Source: Candidatus Roizmanbacteria bacterium
GTDB lineage: Bacteria > Patescibacteriota > Microgenomatia > UBA1406 > GWC2-37-13
Direction of reading: 5' to 3'
Length of the DNA stretch: 26,285 nucleotides
NCBI GenBank assembly: GCA_024653985.1
Contig: JANLIS010000063.1
Location: 1 to 26,285 of the forward strand
This document shows, one piece after another, positions 7,580 to 14,780 of the stretch. Position 1 is the stretch's first letter, and each line of letters opens with the position of its first letter. Made by a program: the position numbers and the translations under genes. The notes under the pieces were generated by a model. The model saw nothing but the letters and a program-made list of their open reading frames with translations. It was not told the origin of the DNA and searched no databases.

Positions 7580-9121
7580 TTACCTAAAGATCAGGTCATG
7601 AATCAAAGTGTCGTCAGATTTATCGTTTACTACCTCTGATGAAAGAACATATTTTTCAATTCTAAAATTACTGTTTTTGAAAGTAAATACTTTTTCCGGT
7701 TTTTGATCAATCTTTACCTTATTGGTCTTCCACCAACCGTCACTAATGGTTGGATTGTTTGACGGATAGATCAAAAGATATGTCACCGCTTTTTTTTCGT
7801 ATGAAAAGGATTTTTTATCTTTATAGTTCGTCTGGACAAAGTTCATTGCATATCTGGATGGATATCCGTATTGATCAGCAGTAAAAATATAGTATCCAAA
7901 TTCTGCTGGAGCATCTCGATATATGAAATCCGCAGCACTTTCATTAAATCGCCAGGAACTATTATCTGATCCGAAATATGATGTTGGCTTAAATCCGTTT
8001 TTATATCCAATATATAAGTTAAAAACTATAAGGGCAACTAAGATCGGATAAATTACTCTCCTGTCTATCAGCTTTCCAAAAGTAGCCGTAACAAGTGCGA
8101 TCAAACCCAGGAATGGCCAATAATAATAACTCCACATCACTCCCTTATAGAAGACTGTCATTAACCAATAGCCAATATAAAAATACAAAAATAAAAGATA
8201 AAATAATTTGTAGTTTTTAAACTCTTTATTTCTCAAAGTTTGGTAAAAAGCAATCAAAAATATAAAAAGAATAATATTCTTAACCAAAATATTCTCTTGA
8301 GCTAGAAAATTTGGACCTATACTGAGCATTGAATCTATCCTTGTTTTAAAAGTGTTTGAAAAACTACCTTCAACCTTGCCGATGTTTTCTTTACCAGAAA
8401 TATAATTCATAACGGATTTTGTTTGCAAAAATTGATGTTTAAGATCAAATAGTATGAATGTTGAAAGTGGTATTAATAAGATAAGCAGACCAAATATATG
8501 AGAATATTTTTTGTTCCTAAAAATAACAAATATGAGCAATGGTAATAATAAAACTAGCAGTGGTACACCAAAAGCCATCTGAAATTGGATTACAAATCCC
8601 AACGTCAATAGACATAGCAAAAGATCAAAAAGTTTAGAGGATTTTATATATTTGAAGATCAGATATATAAAAAGTGGTGTCAGCATCACAGCTCCGTATG
8701 GATTAAAAAAACTGGGTACAGAAAAAGCACTCATAGCTGAGGTAATTGCAGCTGCGACCCAGCCGACATTTTTAGAAAACATTTTTGAACCTACATAATA
8801 GGAAATATAAGCCCCTGCTAAATAAAGAAGGACCCAAAACCAGCCTACAACTGCCGGATTGCCATTCCCGATTATAAATGCGGGAACATTTAGATATGTC
8901 CATAAAGGTCCATGAAAAACACCCGGAATTCCACCTGATCGAGGACCAATAAGGGTAAGCGGCTTATTTCTGACAACATCTTCCATCAACAAAAAATCAC
9001 GGGCAATGTCGGTATGAAAGACTATATCTCCATGAATGGCAAACCAAGAAGCAAAAAAAGTACTAACTATGATGACTAACGCAGATAAAATGACAATCGG
9101 ATTAATTTTTGCCTTCACCAT
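7580..9121 (-). CDS. Polytopic GT-C type glycosyltransferase (ArnT/PMT-like)
   Basis: This 513-residue protein is the first gene of the three-gene minus-strand block. Helix 1 (about 10-28) is followed by FHTDIARDF (D38, D42), then GPRSGGIPGVFHGPLW, and about ten more helices. The C-terminal 130 residues are soluble and probably extracytoplasmic. The acidic pair after helix 1 and the overall layout indicate a GT-C enzyme using lipid-linked sugar donors. The gene is divergent from the GT2 gene at 9163 with only 41 bases between. A TATCAT -10 lies seven bases upstream of the ATG with a TTGAAT -35 at 16-base spacing, so the operon mRNA probably begins at the start codon. Acceptor unknown. Confidence 0.7.
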   Translation of the reverse strand: MVKAKINPIVILSALVIIVSTFFASWFAIHGDIVFHTDIARDFLLMEDVVRNKPLTLIGPRSGGIPGVFHGPLWTYLNVPAFIIGNGNPAVVGWFWVLLYLAGAYISYYVGSKMFSKNVGWVAAAITSAMSAFSVPSFFNPYGAVMLTPLFIYLIFKYIKSSKLFDLLLCLLTLGFVIQFQMAFGVPLLVLLLPLLIFVIFRNKKYSHIFGLLILLIPLSTFILFDLKHQFLQTKSVMNYISGKENIGKVEGSFSNTFKTRIDSMLSIGPNFLAQENILVKNIILFIFLIAFYQTLRNKEFKNYKLFYLLFLYFYIGYWLMTVFYKGVMWSYYYWPFLGLIALVTATFGKLIDRRVIYPILVALIVFNLYIGYKNGFKPTSYFGSDNSSWRFNESAADFIYRDAPAEFGYYIFTADQYGYPSRYAMNFVQTNYKDKKSFSYEKKAVTYLLIYPSNNPTISDGWWKTNKVKIDQKPEKVFTFKNSNFRIEKYVLSSEVVNDKSDDTLIHDLIFR

Positions 9122-9128
9122 AGTAAAA

Positions 9129-9156
9129 ATGATACAATATTAAATTAATAATTCAA
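9129..9156 (-). promoter_or_regulatory. Promoter of the 9121-5142 minus-strand operon
   Basis: On the minus strand TTGAAT (9156-9151) and TATCAT (9134-9129) are separated by 16 bases. The -10 ends seven bases before the ATG at 9121, so the transcript is predicted to be leaderless. The region is also the upstream region of the divergent GT2 gene at 9163. Confidence 0.5.
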
Positions 9157-9162
9157 CCAAAG

Positions 9163-9951
9163 ATGGAAAAAATCACAGTAATTATTTATACCCATAATGA
9201 AGAAAAAAATATTAATGATTGTTTGGAATCTGCTAAATTATTGACCGATAAAATAATTCTCATAGACATGGAGAGCTCTGATAAAACTTTGGAAATTGTC
9301 AAAGGTCACAAAGTCCCTGTCTTAAACTTTCCAAGATCCAACTACGTCGAACCTGCCCGTGAATTTGGATTAAAACAGGCCAAGACAGATTGGGTCTTTA
9401 TTCTTGATGCCGATGAAAGGATAACAAAGGAATTGATAATTGAAATAAAAAATATTATTAATGTACGGGCGATTCATGAATCGCCCCTTCAAATTACACA
9501 TTATAAAATCCCCCGCCAAAACATTTTTGCCGGTGTTAAATGGTTAAAACATGGCGGCTGGTGGCCTGATCATCAGATCAGGTTGATCAATAAAAAATAT
9601 TTTATTAACTGGCCAAAAAGAATTCATTCCACACCGGTGATCAAAGGTTCTTTTGGATATCTGAAAAATCCATTGATCCATTATTTTCACAGTGACCTAA
9701 GTGGTATGGTCAAAAAGACAACTATTTTTGAAGATATTGAATCGGATCTTTTATTTCACGCCAAAAGACGTTCCGGAACAGGTATTTTTTTCCGGAAATT
9801 TTTTGCCGAACTTTATCGACGGTTGCTGAAAAATTTAGGTTTTCTTGATGGTCCTTTTGGTATAATCGAATCAATATATCAGGCATTTTCAAAAACAATT
9901 ACATACCTATTTCTCTATGAAAAACAGGTCAAAAAGGGTCGGTCTTTATGA
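9163..9951 (+). CDS. GT2 family glycosyltransferase (LgtF/KdtX-like)
   Basis: This 262-residue enzyme begins ITVIIYTHNEEKNI, as in the LgtF/KdtX group of GT2 enzymes. The metal-binding motif is LDADER (D82, D84), and WLKHGGWWPDHQIRL follows in the middle, also typical of that group. Members add a glucose or similar residue to a lipid or oligosaccharide core in the cytoplasm. Residues 101-110 (VRAIHESPLQ) are encoded by a palindromic repeat that begins on a codon boundary and appears to be an in-frame insertion just after the DADER domain. The 3' end overlaps the next gene by 35 bases. No Shine-Dalgarno sequence precedes the ATG; a possible -10 AATAAT lies at 9147-9152. Exact sugar unknown. 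Confidence 0.82.
   Translation: MEKITVIIYTHNEEKNINDCLESAKLLTDKIILIDMESSDKTLEIVKGHKVPVLNFPRSNYVEPAREFGLKQAKTDWVFILDADERITKELIIEIKNIINVRAIHESPLQITHYKIPRQNIFAGVKWLKHGGWWPDHQIRLINKKYFINWPKRIHSTPVIKGSFGYLKNPLIHYFHSDLSGMVKKTTIFEDIESDLLFHAKRRSGTGIFFRKFFAELYRRLLKNLGFLDGPFGIIESIYQAFSKTITYLFLYEKQVKKGRSL
9463..9490. repeat. Palindromic repeat inside the GT2 coding sequence
   Basis: GGGCGATTCA (9467-9476) is followed directly by its reverse complement TGAATCGCCC (9477-9486), a perfect 20-base palindrome, with near-complementary flanks GTAC/CTTC. It is richer in GC than the surrounding gene. It begins exactly on codon 101 and adds about ten residues without breaking the frame. Confidence 0.75.
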
Positions 9952-10996
9952 CCCATATCTTGATACACTCGGTGGAGGCGAAAAACATATTCTCTCCGTA
10001 CTTGAAGTCTTTGCCGAACAGGGTTTTGAAATAGACATCCTTTGGAATAATGACCTGTCAAACGAAATTAAAAAACGCTTCAGCTTTTCACCACAATTAA
10101 TTAATCAATTGAAGTGGGTGGATAAAAAAAATTTAAAACATCTTCAACTATATGATTATTTCTTTTATGTAACAGATGGTAGTTATTTTTTTTCTCAGGC
10201 AACGAATAATTTCATTTTTTGCATGGTTCCAAATAAAAAACTTTATAACCTTAATTTACTAAACAGGTTAAAATTATGGAATTACAGATTTATCAGCAAT
10301 TCTCCCTTTACTTCGTCCTGGCTAAAGAAATGGGGAGTCAGCTCAACAGTTGTTCTTCCGTATATCAATGACAAATTGATCAAAAAAAATAACATTAAAA
10401 AGGAAAAGATTATTTTGTCGGTTGGCAGGTTCTTTCCACAGCTTCATAGTAAAAATCATGGAGAAATGATAAAAGCTTTCAAAAAACTTAAGAAAAAATC
10501 TAAGAAATTTGCCGACTATAAATTGGTTTTGGCCGGAGGTCTGAGGGAAAGTGATACTTCATATTTTGAAGAGCTGAAAAAACTTGCGGATAATGACCAT
10601 TCCATAATTTTTGAAGTTAACATTTCTTTTGATGAACTATATAAACTTTATGGTAGGTCAGAATATTTTTGGCATTTCACCGGCCTTGGAGTTAACGAAG
10701 AAATAAACCCGGAAAAAGTTGAACATCTCGGAATCACTCCACTGGAAGCAATGGCATCAGGTTGTTTGACATTTTGTTACAATGCCGGCGGACCGAAAGA
10801 GTTGATTAAAGACGGCGAAAATGGATTTCTTTTTTCCGATAGTCAAAATTTAATCGACAAAATGATTAAGATAAACTTGGATGAGACTTTAAAAGAAAAA
10901 GTAATTGTTAAAGGGAAAAAATTTGTTAACGAAAATTTTTCTTATGAAGTTTTTAGAGAGAAAATTATTTTAGATTTAATTAAGGTCCGTCCTTAA
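9917..10996 (+). CDS. GT4 family glycosyltransferase (GT-B fold)
   Basis: This 359-residue soluble enzyme has the two-domain GT-B layout. The N-terminal glycine-rich loop is LDTLGGGEKHIL (G19-K23). The C-terminal donor domain begins at about KIILSVGRFFPQ (residues 164-175), and the catalytic EX7E motif is EHLGITPLE (E269, E277), followed by GGPKEL. This places it in GT4, near the ALG11-like mannosyltransferases. It would use a nucleotide sugar in the cytoplasm. The ATG at 9917 overlaps the GT2 gene by 35 bases; no better start lies downstream, and the first seven residues are an extension before the usual first strand. The 3' end lies inside a 15-bp hairpin (10981-11012) that contains the stop codon. 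Confidence 0.82.
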   Translation: MKNRSKRVGLYDPYLDTLGGGEKHILSVLEVFAEQGFEIDILWNNDLSNEIKKRFSFSPQLINQLKWVDKKNLKHLQLYDYFFYVTDGSYFFSQATNNFIFCMVPNKKLYNLNLLNRLKLWNYRFISNSPFTSSWLKKWGVSSTVVLPYINDKLIKKNNIKKEKIILSVGRFFPQLHSKNHGEMIKAFKKLKKKSKKFADYKLVLAGGLRESDTSYFEELKKLADNDHSIIFEVNISFDELYKLYGRSEYFWHFTGLGVNEEINPEKVEHLGITPLEAMASGCLTFCYNAGGPKELIKDGENGFLFSDSQNLIDKMIKINLDETLKEKVIVKGKKFVNENFSYEVFREKIILDLIKVRP

Positions 10997-11012
10997 ATAA
11001 GGACGGACCTTA
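10981..11012. terminator. Long perfect hairpin overlapping the GT4 stop, possible terminator
   Basis: TAAGGTCCGTCCTTA (10981-10995) and TAAGGACGGACCTTA (10998-11012) form a 15-bp perfect stem with almost no loop. The stop codon of the GT4 gene is inside. There is no T-run on either side, so if it terminates it is not a classical intrinsic terminator. It could equally be a palindromic repeat that now forms the gene end. Confidence 0.45.
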
Positions 11013-11029
11013 TAGAAAGAGAGTCCTTT

Positions 11030-11914
11030 ATGAAATTCCCTATATCCATCATCATCCCCGTTTATAAAAATACTGAAATGTTCTTTAAATACCTTAAAGT
11101 AAATAAAAAATATTTTGAAGGATGTGAAGTAATTATTACTAATGACAATCCACTGGAAAATATTACCTCTCAAGTAAAAAAAGTTTTTCCTGAGGCAATT
11201 GTTATTAACAATACGGTGAATTTGGGTTTTGCCGGAAATGTCAATCGCGGTGTTTTGAGATCTGCGAAAGATTATATTTTTTTAATGAACTCTGATGTAG
11301 TTTTAACTGATGATTCTTTTTTGAATGAATTGAAATATTTTGCAAATGATGATAAGTTGTTTGCCGTCGGTTTTGCCCAGACAGAACGGGATGGAAAGAT
11401 CGTCGGAGCCAACCAGGCATATTTCAAAAACGGACTGATCTGCCATTCACATCGACCATCTATCATCGACCATCCATCATCTAATTTTTGGGCTGAAGGC
11501 GGATCTTCTATCTTCAAAAAGAAAATATTTGTTGATCTGGGTTCGTTTGATGAACTTTATAATCCTTTTTACTGGGAAGACATTGACCTGTCTTACAGGG
11601 CTTGGAAATCTGGTTACAAAATACTATACGATCCAAACATCAAGGTAGAACATCATCATGAGTCGACCATCGGAAAATATTTTAACCGATACAAAATATT
11701 AAGAACGGCCTTCCGAAATCAGCTTGTCTTTCATTGGAAAAACCTAACTGATAAAGATCTCATTTTAAAACATCTACTCAATATTCCCCGATATATTTTT
11801 CTTCCTGGTTTTTTTGATGCTTTTATAAAATTGCCGGAGATTTTGAAATCCAGAAAAAAAACTATAAAATTATTTACCAAATCGGATAAAGAAATATTAG
11901 GACTATTTGATTAA
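11030..11914 (+). CDS. GT2 family glycosyltransferase (rhamnosyltransferase-like)
   Basis: This 294-residue protein starts with ISIIIPVYKNTE. NLGFAGNVNRG (about residues 64-74) precedes the MNSDV motif (N87, S88, D89) at the DxD position. Later motifs are FWAEGGSS and FYWEDIDLSYRAWKSGYK, then VEHHHES. These are the expected blocks of the rhamnosyltransferase-like GT2 group, as in the gene at 4324. The start is 33 bases after the GT4 stop. A purine-rich GAAAGAGAG at 11015-11023 could act as a weak ribosome binding site. A 14-base tandem duplication (CATCGACCATC at 11450 and 11464) lies in the coding sequence. Substrate is unknown. Confidence 0.83.
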   Translation: MKFPISIIIPVYKNTEMFFKYLKVNKKYFEGCEVIITNDNPLENITSQVKKVFPEAIVINNTVNLGFAGNVNRGVLRSAKDYIFLMNSDVVLTDDSFLNELKYFANDDKLFAVGFAQTERDGKIVGANQAYFKNGLICHSHRPSIIDHPSSNFWAEGGSSIFKKKIFVDLGSFDELYNPFYWEDIDLSYRAWKSGYKILYDPNIKVEHHHESTIGKYFNRYKILRTAFRNQLVFHWKNLTDKDLILKHLLNIPRYIFLPGFFDAFIKLPEILKSRKKTIKLFTKSDKEILGLFD

Positions 11915-11923
11915 AAGCGAGGA

Positions 11924-11985
11924 TACCTATTTTTGAGACTATCGCCAGGGGCCCCGTGGGGTGTGGCGGTCGAAAAAATACGGTA
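11924..11985. repeat. GC-rich imperfect long inverted repeat in the 91-base gap
   Basis: The left arm is TACC-TATTTTT-ga-GAC-tat-CGCCA-gggg-CCCC and the right arm is GGGG-tg-TGGCG-GTC-g-AAAAATA-c-GGTA, so nearly the whole gap folds into one stem. A T-run is on the left and an A-run on the right, which pair with each other, so this is not the A-run/hairpin/T-run pattern of a terminator for the plus strand. The core is much richer in GC than its surroundings. Confidence 0.55.
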
Positions 11986-12005
11986 CTGAGCTTTTTTAGA
12001 GTATT

Positions 12006-13586
12006 ATGTTTAAAAAATATTTGACACCAATTCTTTTAATAATCATCTCCCTACTTTCTGTCGGTCTATTTTTTTATAAGATGAACATCTCTCCCCCAGC
12101 TTTAAATGCCGATGAAGCATCCAATGCCTATGATGCCTATTCAATCTTAAAAACAGGTAGAGACCAATATGGAAATTTTTTACCTTTAAGATTCAAGTCA
12201 TTTGGAGATTATAAACTTCCGCTTTTGACATATCTGGCAGTTCCTTTTATCAAAGCCTTTGGGTTGACCGAAACTGGTATCAGAATGGTTAATTTTCCAT
12301 TTGTATTACTTTTTCCTTTTGTTATTTATTTACTGGCTCAGGAGATCTTTAATAAAAAACGGATTTCGTTATTGGCGGCATTTTTATCTACTTTAGCCCC
12401 CGGTCTTCAAATGCTTGGTCGGCAAGCTCATGAAGGATATATGACTGTGTTTTTTCTAACGATATCTTTTTATTATTTCTTAAAATTTATACGAACTCAA
12501 AAAGTTTTAAATTTTTCATTTTTCATTTTTCATTTTTCACTTGCGTTATTTGGCTATCATTTTTCCCGTCTTTGGGCCGGTCTATATTTTCTCCTATTCT
12601 TGTTCTTTACATTCAAAAAGGCACTACCTAAATGGTCTGTTTTAATCTTTATTTTGGTGGTCCTTCTTTTTGGAATGACCGATATCGCTTATCAACCGGC
12701 CAGAATAAAAAGCTTATTGTTTTTCAATAACCAGGGGTATTTGGATAAGGTGGGAGAACTTCAGTCTGAAGGGGGAAGCAGACTTATTTATAATAAATTG
12801 ACGGTAGGATTAAAGGATGTATTCTTCGAAAATTTAAAATATTTTTCTCCCCAGTTCTTAGTTTCGACCGGTGATGAGAATCCCCGATTTGGATATCCCG
12901 GCATTTCACCTATAACAGTTTTTGAGTATTTTTTTATTTTCGTCGGTATTTACTTTTTGTTTAAAAATAAGGAAAAATGGCGATATTTGATCTTATTAAT
13001 GCTTTTCTTCTCCCCGATCAGCGGGTCTTTAAGCTGGGCAGGAGTGTCAATAACCAGATCTGTTTTTATTTTCATTCCGCTTATTATTATTTCTGCCTAC
13101 GGAATTGTAAATTTTTTAAATAAAAAAAGCGTTTTTTCATACCTTATACTGGTTGCTTTATACTTTATACCATTGTTTTATTCATGGGATTTTTATTTGA
13201 ACCATTATCCAAAACGGCCGATCGTTATCAGAAGTTGGCAGGCAGGATATAAAGAACTTGCTACTTTTGTGAATGAAAATTATGGCCGTTATGATAATTT
13301 TTATATCACCCAAAAAAATGGACAACCTTATATATTCTTGCTTTTTTATCTTCAATATCCACCCGAAAAATATCAGAAGATCTCAAGTTTATCTGGTCCC
13401 GACAAATTTGGTTTTGGGCAAGTCGAAAATTTTGACAAATTCATATTCTCGACCAATCCAAGTGCTGGTTCTAAAACATCTGCTTTGATCGGGTTTCCTG
13501 ATGATTTTTCTGATAGTGAAAGACCATCGCTAAATAGAATAATAGTTGGAGGTGAAACGATATTCTATATTAAAGAAATTAAATAA
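12006..13586 (+). CDS. Polytopic GT-C type glycosyltransferase (ArnT/PMT_2-like)
   Basis: This 526-residue protein is the clearest GT-C enzyme of the window. After helix 1 (about 7-25) comes LNADEASNAYDAYSILKTGRD with the DE pair at D36/E37, then FKSFGDYKLPLLTYL, both characteristic of the ArnT/PMT_2 type. About ten further helices follow, then a soluble C-terminal domain of around 130 residues. It would transfer a sugar from polyprenyl phosphate on the outer face. A four-copy TTTTTCA tandem repeat (12512-12539) lies in the coding sequence; because the unit is seven bases, a change in copy number would shift the frame. The last eight bases overlap the convergent CPBP gene. No convincing promoter or ribosome binding site is seen. 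Confidence 0.8.
   Translation: MFKKYLTPILLIIISLLSVGLFFYKMNISPPALNADEASNAYDAYSILKTGRDQYGNFLPLRFKSFGDYKLPLLTYLAVPFIKAFGLTETGIRMVNFPFVLLFPFVIYLLAQEIFNKKRISLLAAFLSTLAPGLQMLGRQAHEGYMTVFFLTISFYYFLKFIRTQKVLNFSFFIFHFSLALFGYHFSRLWAGLYFLLFLFFTFKKALPKWSVLIFILVVLLFGMTDIAYQPARIKSLLFFNNQGYLDKVGELQSEGGSRLIYNKLTVGLKDVFFENLKYFSPQFLVSTGDENPRFGYPGISPITVFEYFFIFVGIYFLFKNKEKWRYLILLMLFFSPISGSLSWAGVSITRSVFIFIPLIIISAYGIVNFLNKKSVFSYLILVALYFIPLFYSWDFYLNHYPKRPIVIRSWQAGYKELATFVNENYGRYDNFYITQKNGQPYIFLLFYLQYPPEKYQKISSLSGPDKFGFGQVENFDKFIFSTNPSAGSKTSALIGFPDDFSDSERPSLNRIIVGGETIFYIKEIK
12512..12539 (+). repeat. Tandem heptamer (TTTTTCA)x4 in a glycosyltransferase gene
   Basis: Four perfect copies of TTTTTCA lie end to end. 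They encode phenylalanine-rich sequence in a membrane segment (around SFFIFHFS). The unit length is not a multiple of three. Confidence 0.8.
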
Positions 13587-14250
13587 GAGCTAGGGCGATG
13601 ACTACATTATAAAACGTATGAATTAGGATAGGAACGGTCAAACTTTTTCTTTGGATCATTATTAATCCGTTTACCATACTTAAAAGCAAGTCTGTCATCA
13701 TAAACATCAATAACATGTTGCCGCTTATCCTATTATTGGCGAAAAGAATTGGGACGTGAAGAAAAAAGAACAGGATACTTGCGAAAAAACTTGCTGAGTA
13801 AGCATTCTTAGATTCTTCATACAGTCTTTTAAGAACAAAACCGCGGGAAAGAATTTCTTCGGTGATTCCGGTCGCCAAAGCGGTAAGAAAAATAATTCCA
13901 AACATCTCAAAGGTCGGGAAATGACCGATAAAACTGATCTTTTTAAATCTTAGATAAATTGAGACAAGGGCTGTTAACAAAAGGATCAGCCCTACACCAA
14001 AACTAATAAAAAATTCTTTTATAAAAATCTTAAAATCTTTATTGATGAATAGACCGGAAAAAATATCTTTTTTTTCAACTGATCTGATATAAATTAAAAC
14101 AGGCAGGACAAATACGAGAGGTTTTGCCAAAAATTCATCAAACCATTCAGGTAGTTTGAAATAAGTTCTGTAAATGCTCCAGGCAATTAAAATGACCGCC
14201 CACAAATTCAAAGCTCTCTGTGTAGAAGAGATCCCTTTTTTATCTTTCAT
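13579..14250 (-). CDS. CPBP family intramembrane metalloprotease
   Basis: This 223-residue protein has about seven hydrophobic segments. The four family motifs can be seen: EEILSR (E131, E132, R136), the FFFLHVP segment with H165, and HTFYN (H211, N215). The two glutamates and two histidines are the proposed metal-binding and catalytic residues of CPBP (Abi, CAAX-protease-like) enzymes, which cleave within the membrane. Substrates of bacterial members are mostly unknown; some act in prenylated-peptide processing or in bacteriocin immunity. The 3' end overlaps the convergent GT-C gene by eight bases. Upstream, TAAATT lies eight bases before the ATG on the minus strand and may be a weak -10. 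Confidence 0.85.
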   Translation of the reverse strand: MKDKKGISSTQRALNLWAVILIAWSIYRTYFKLPEWFDEFLAKPLVFVLPVLIYIRSVEKKDIFSGLFINKDFKIFIKEFFISFGVGLILLLTALVSIYLRFKKISFIGHFPTFEMFGIIFLTALATGITEEILSRGFVLKRLYEESKNAYSASFFASILFFFLHVPILFANNRISGNMLLMFMMTDLLLSMVNGLIMIQRKSLTVPILIHTFYNVVIALALI

Positions 14251-14311
14251 TAGTATGAAATTTACACGTTTTAATAAAATAAATCAATAAGAATCAACTA
14301 TTTTAAAAATG

Positions 14312-14348
14312 TGTCATTCCGAGCGAACGAAGTGAGTCGAGGAATCTT
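14312..14348. repeat. Left inverted repeat (TGTCATTCC end) next to the GIY-YIG gene
   Basis: The element begins TGTCATTCCGAGCGAACG and ends TCGAGGAATCTT, with ATTCC/GGAAT pairing at its base. It is related, in opposite orientation, to 14725-14770. It lies just after the 3' end of the GIY-YIG gene and could act as its terminator hairpin. Confidence 0.8.
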
Positions 14349-14353
14349 ACAAA

Positions 14354-14641
14354 TTACCAAGCTTTACTTAAATCCTTAAAGTCTGAATTAAGTTTTTTTA
14401 TTAGCACTTCTTTTTTTTCTCTTCGCCATTTTTTTAACTGTTTTTCTCTTTCAATTGCTTGATTAATATCTTTGTACTCTTCAAAATAAACTAGTTTTTT
14501 ACATTTATATTTTTTAGAAAAGCCTTCAACTAATTCATTCTTATGTTCATAAACTCTTCTTTGAAGATTATTGGTTACACCAATATATAAAACGCTGGAA
14601 AAGCTTGACATAATGTAAACAAAATAAGAACGATCAATCAT
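14354..14641 (-). CDS. Small GIY-YIG nuclease domain protein (UPF0213-like)
   Basis: This 95-residue protein is a single GIY-YIG domain. YFVYIM (Y9) and LYIGVTNNLQRRVYEHK give the YIG (19-21), the catalytic arginine R28 or R29 and H33; QAIEREKQLKKWRRE holds the metal-binding glutamate E66. The length is normal for the small UPF0213-like family, whose members are stand-alone putative nucleases often found near repeats. The gene sits between two inverted TGTCATYCC repeats (14312-14348 and 14725-14770), making a 459-base unit. On the minus strand TATACT ends eight bases before the ATG, again suggesting a leaderless transcript. It could be a housekeeping nuclease or part of a mobile unit; the flanking repeats favour the second, without proof. 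Confidence 0.88.
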   Translation of the reverse strand: MIDRSYFVYIMSSFSSVLYIGVTNNLQRRVYEHKNELVEGFSKKYKCKKLVYFEEYKDINQAIEREKQLKKWRREKKEVLIKKLNSDFKDLSKAW

Positions 14642-14649
14642 TTGTTATC

Positions 14650-14655
14650 AGTATA
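14650..14655 (-). promoter_or_regulatory. -10 hexamer TATACT of the GIY-YIG gene
   Basis: On the minus strand TATACT lies eight bases before the ATG at 14641. A weak TAAACA lies 16 bases further upstream. The predicted transcript begins at or next to the start codon. Confidence 0.4.
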
Positions 14656-14724
14656 AAAGATTTCTTCACTTTGTTTATTAACATTCGTTTTGATCGAAAT
14701 GGCAATATTAGTTCAATAATCACG

Positions 14725-14770
14725 AAAGATCCCTCGACTCGGTCGTTTCACTCCCTCGCTCAGGATGACA
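14725..14770. repeat. Right inverted repeat (GGATGACA end), downstream of rpoD
   Basis: On the minus strand this reads TGTCATCCTGAGCGAGGGAG and ends CGAGTCGAGGGATCTTT, matching the left repeat at its outer and inner ends with a longer, altered middle. It lies 10 bases after the rpoD stop codon and can fold into a hairpin followed by CTTT, so it may also end rpoD transcription. Confidence 0.8.
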
Positions 14771-14780
14771 AGGTGGTAGT

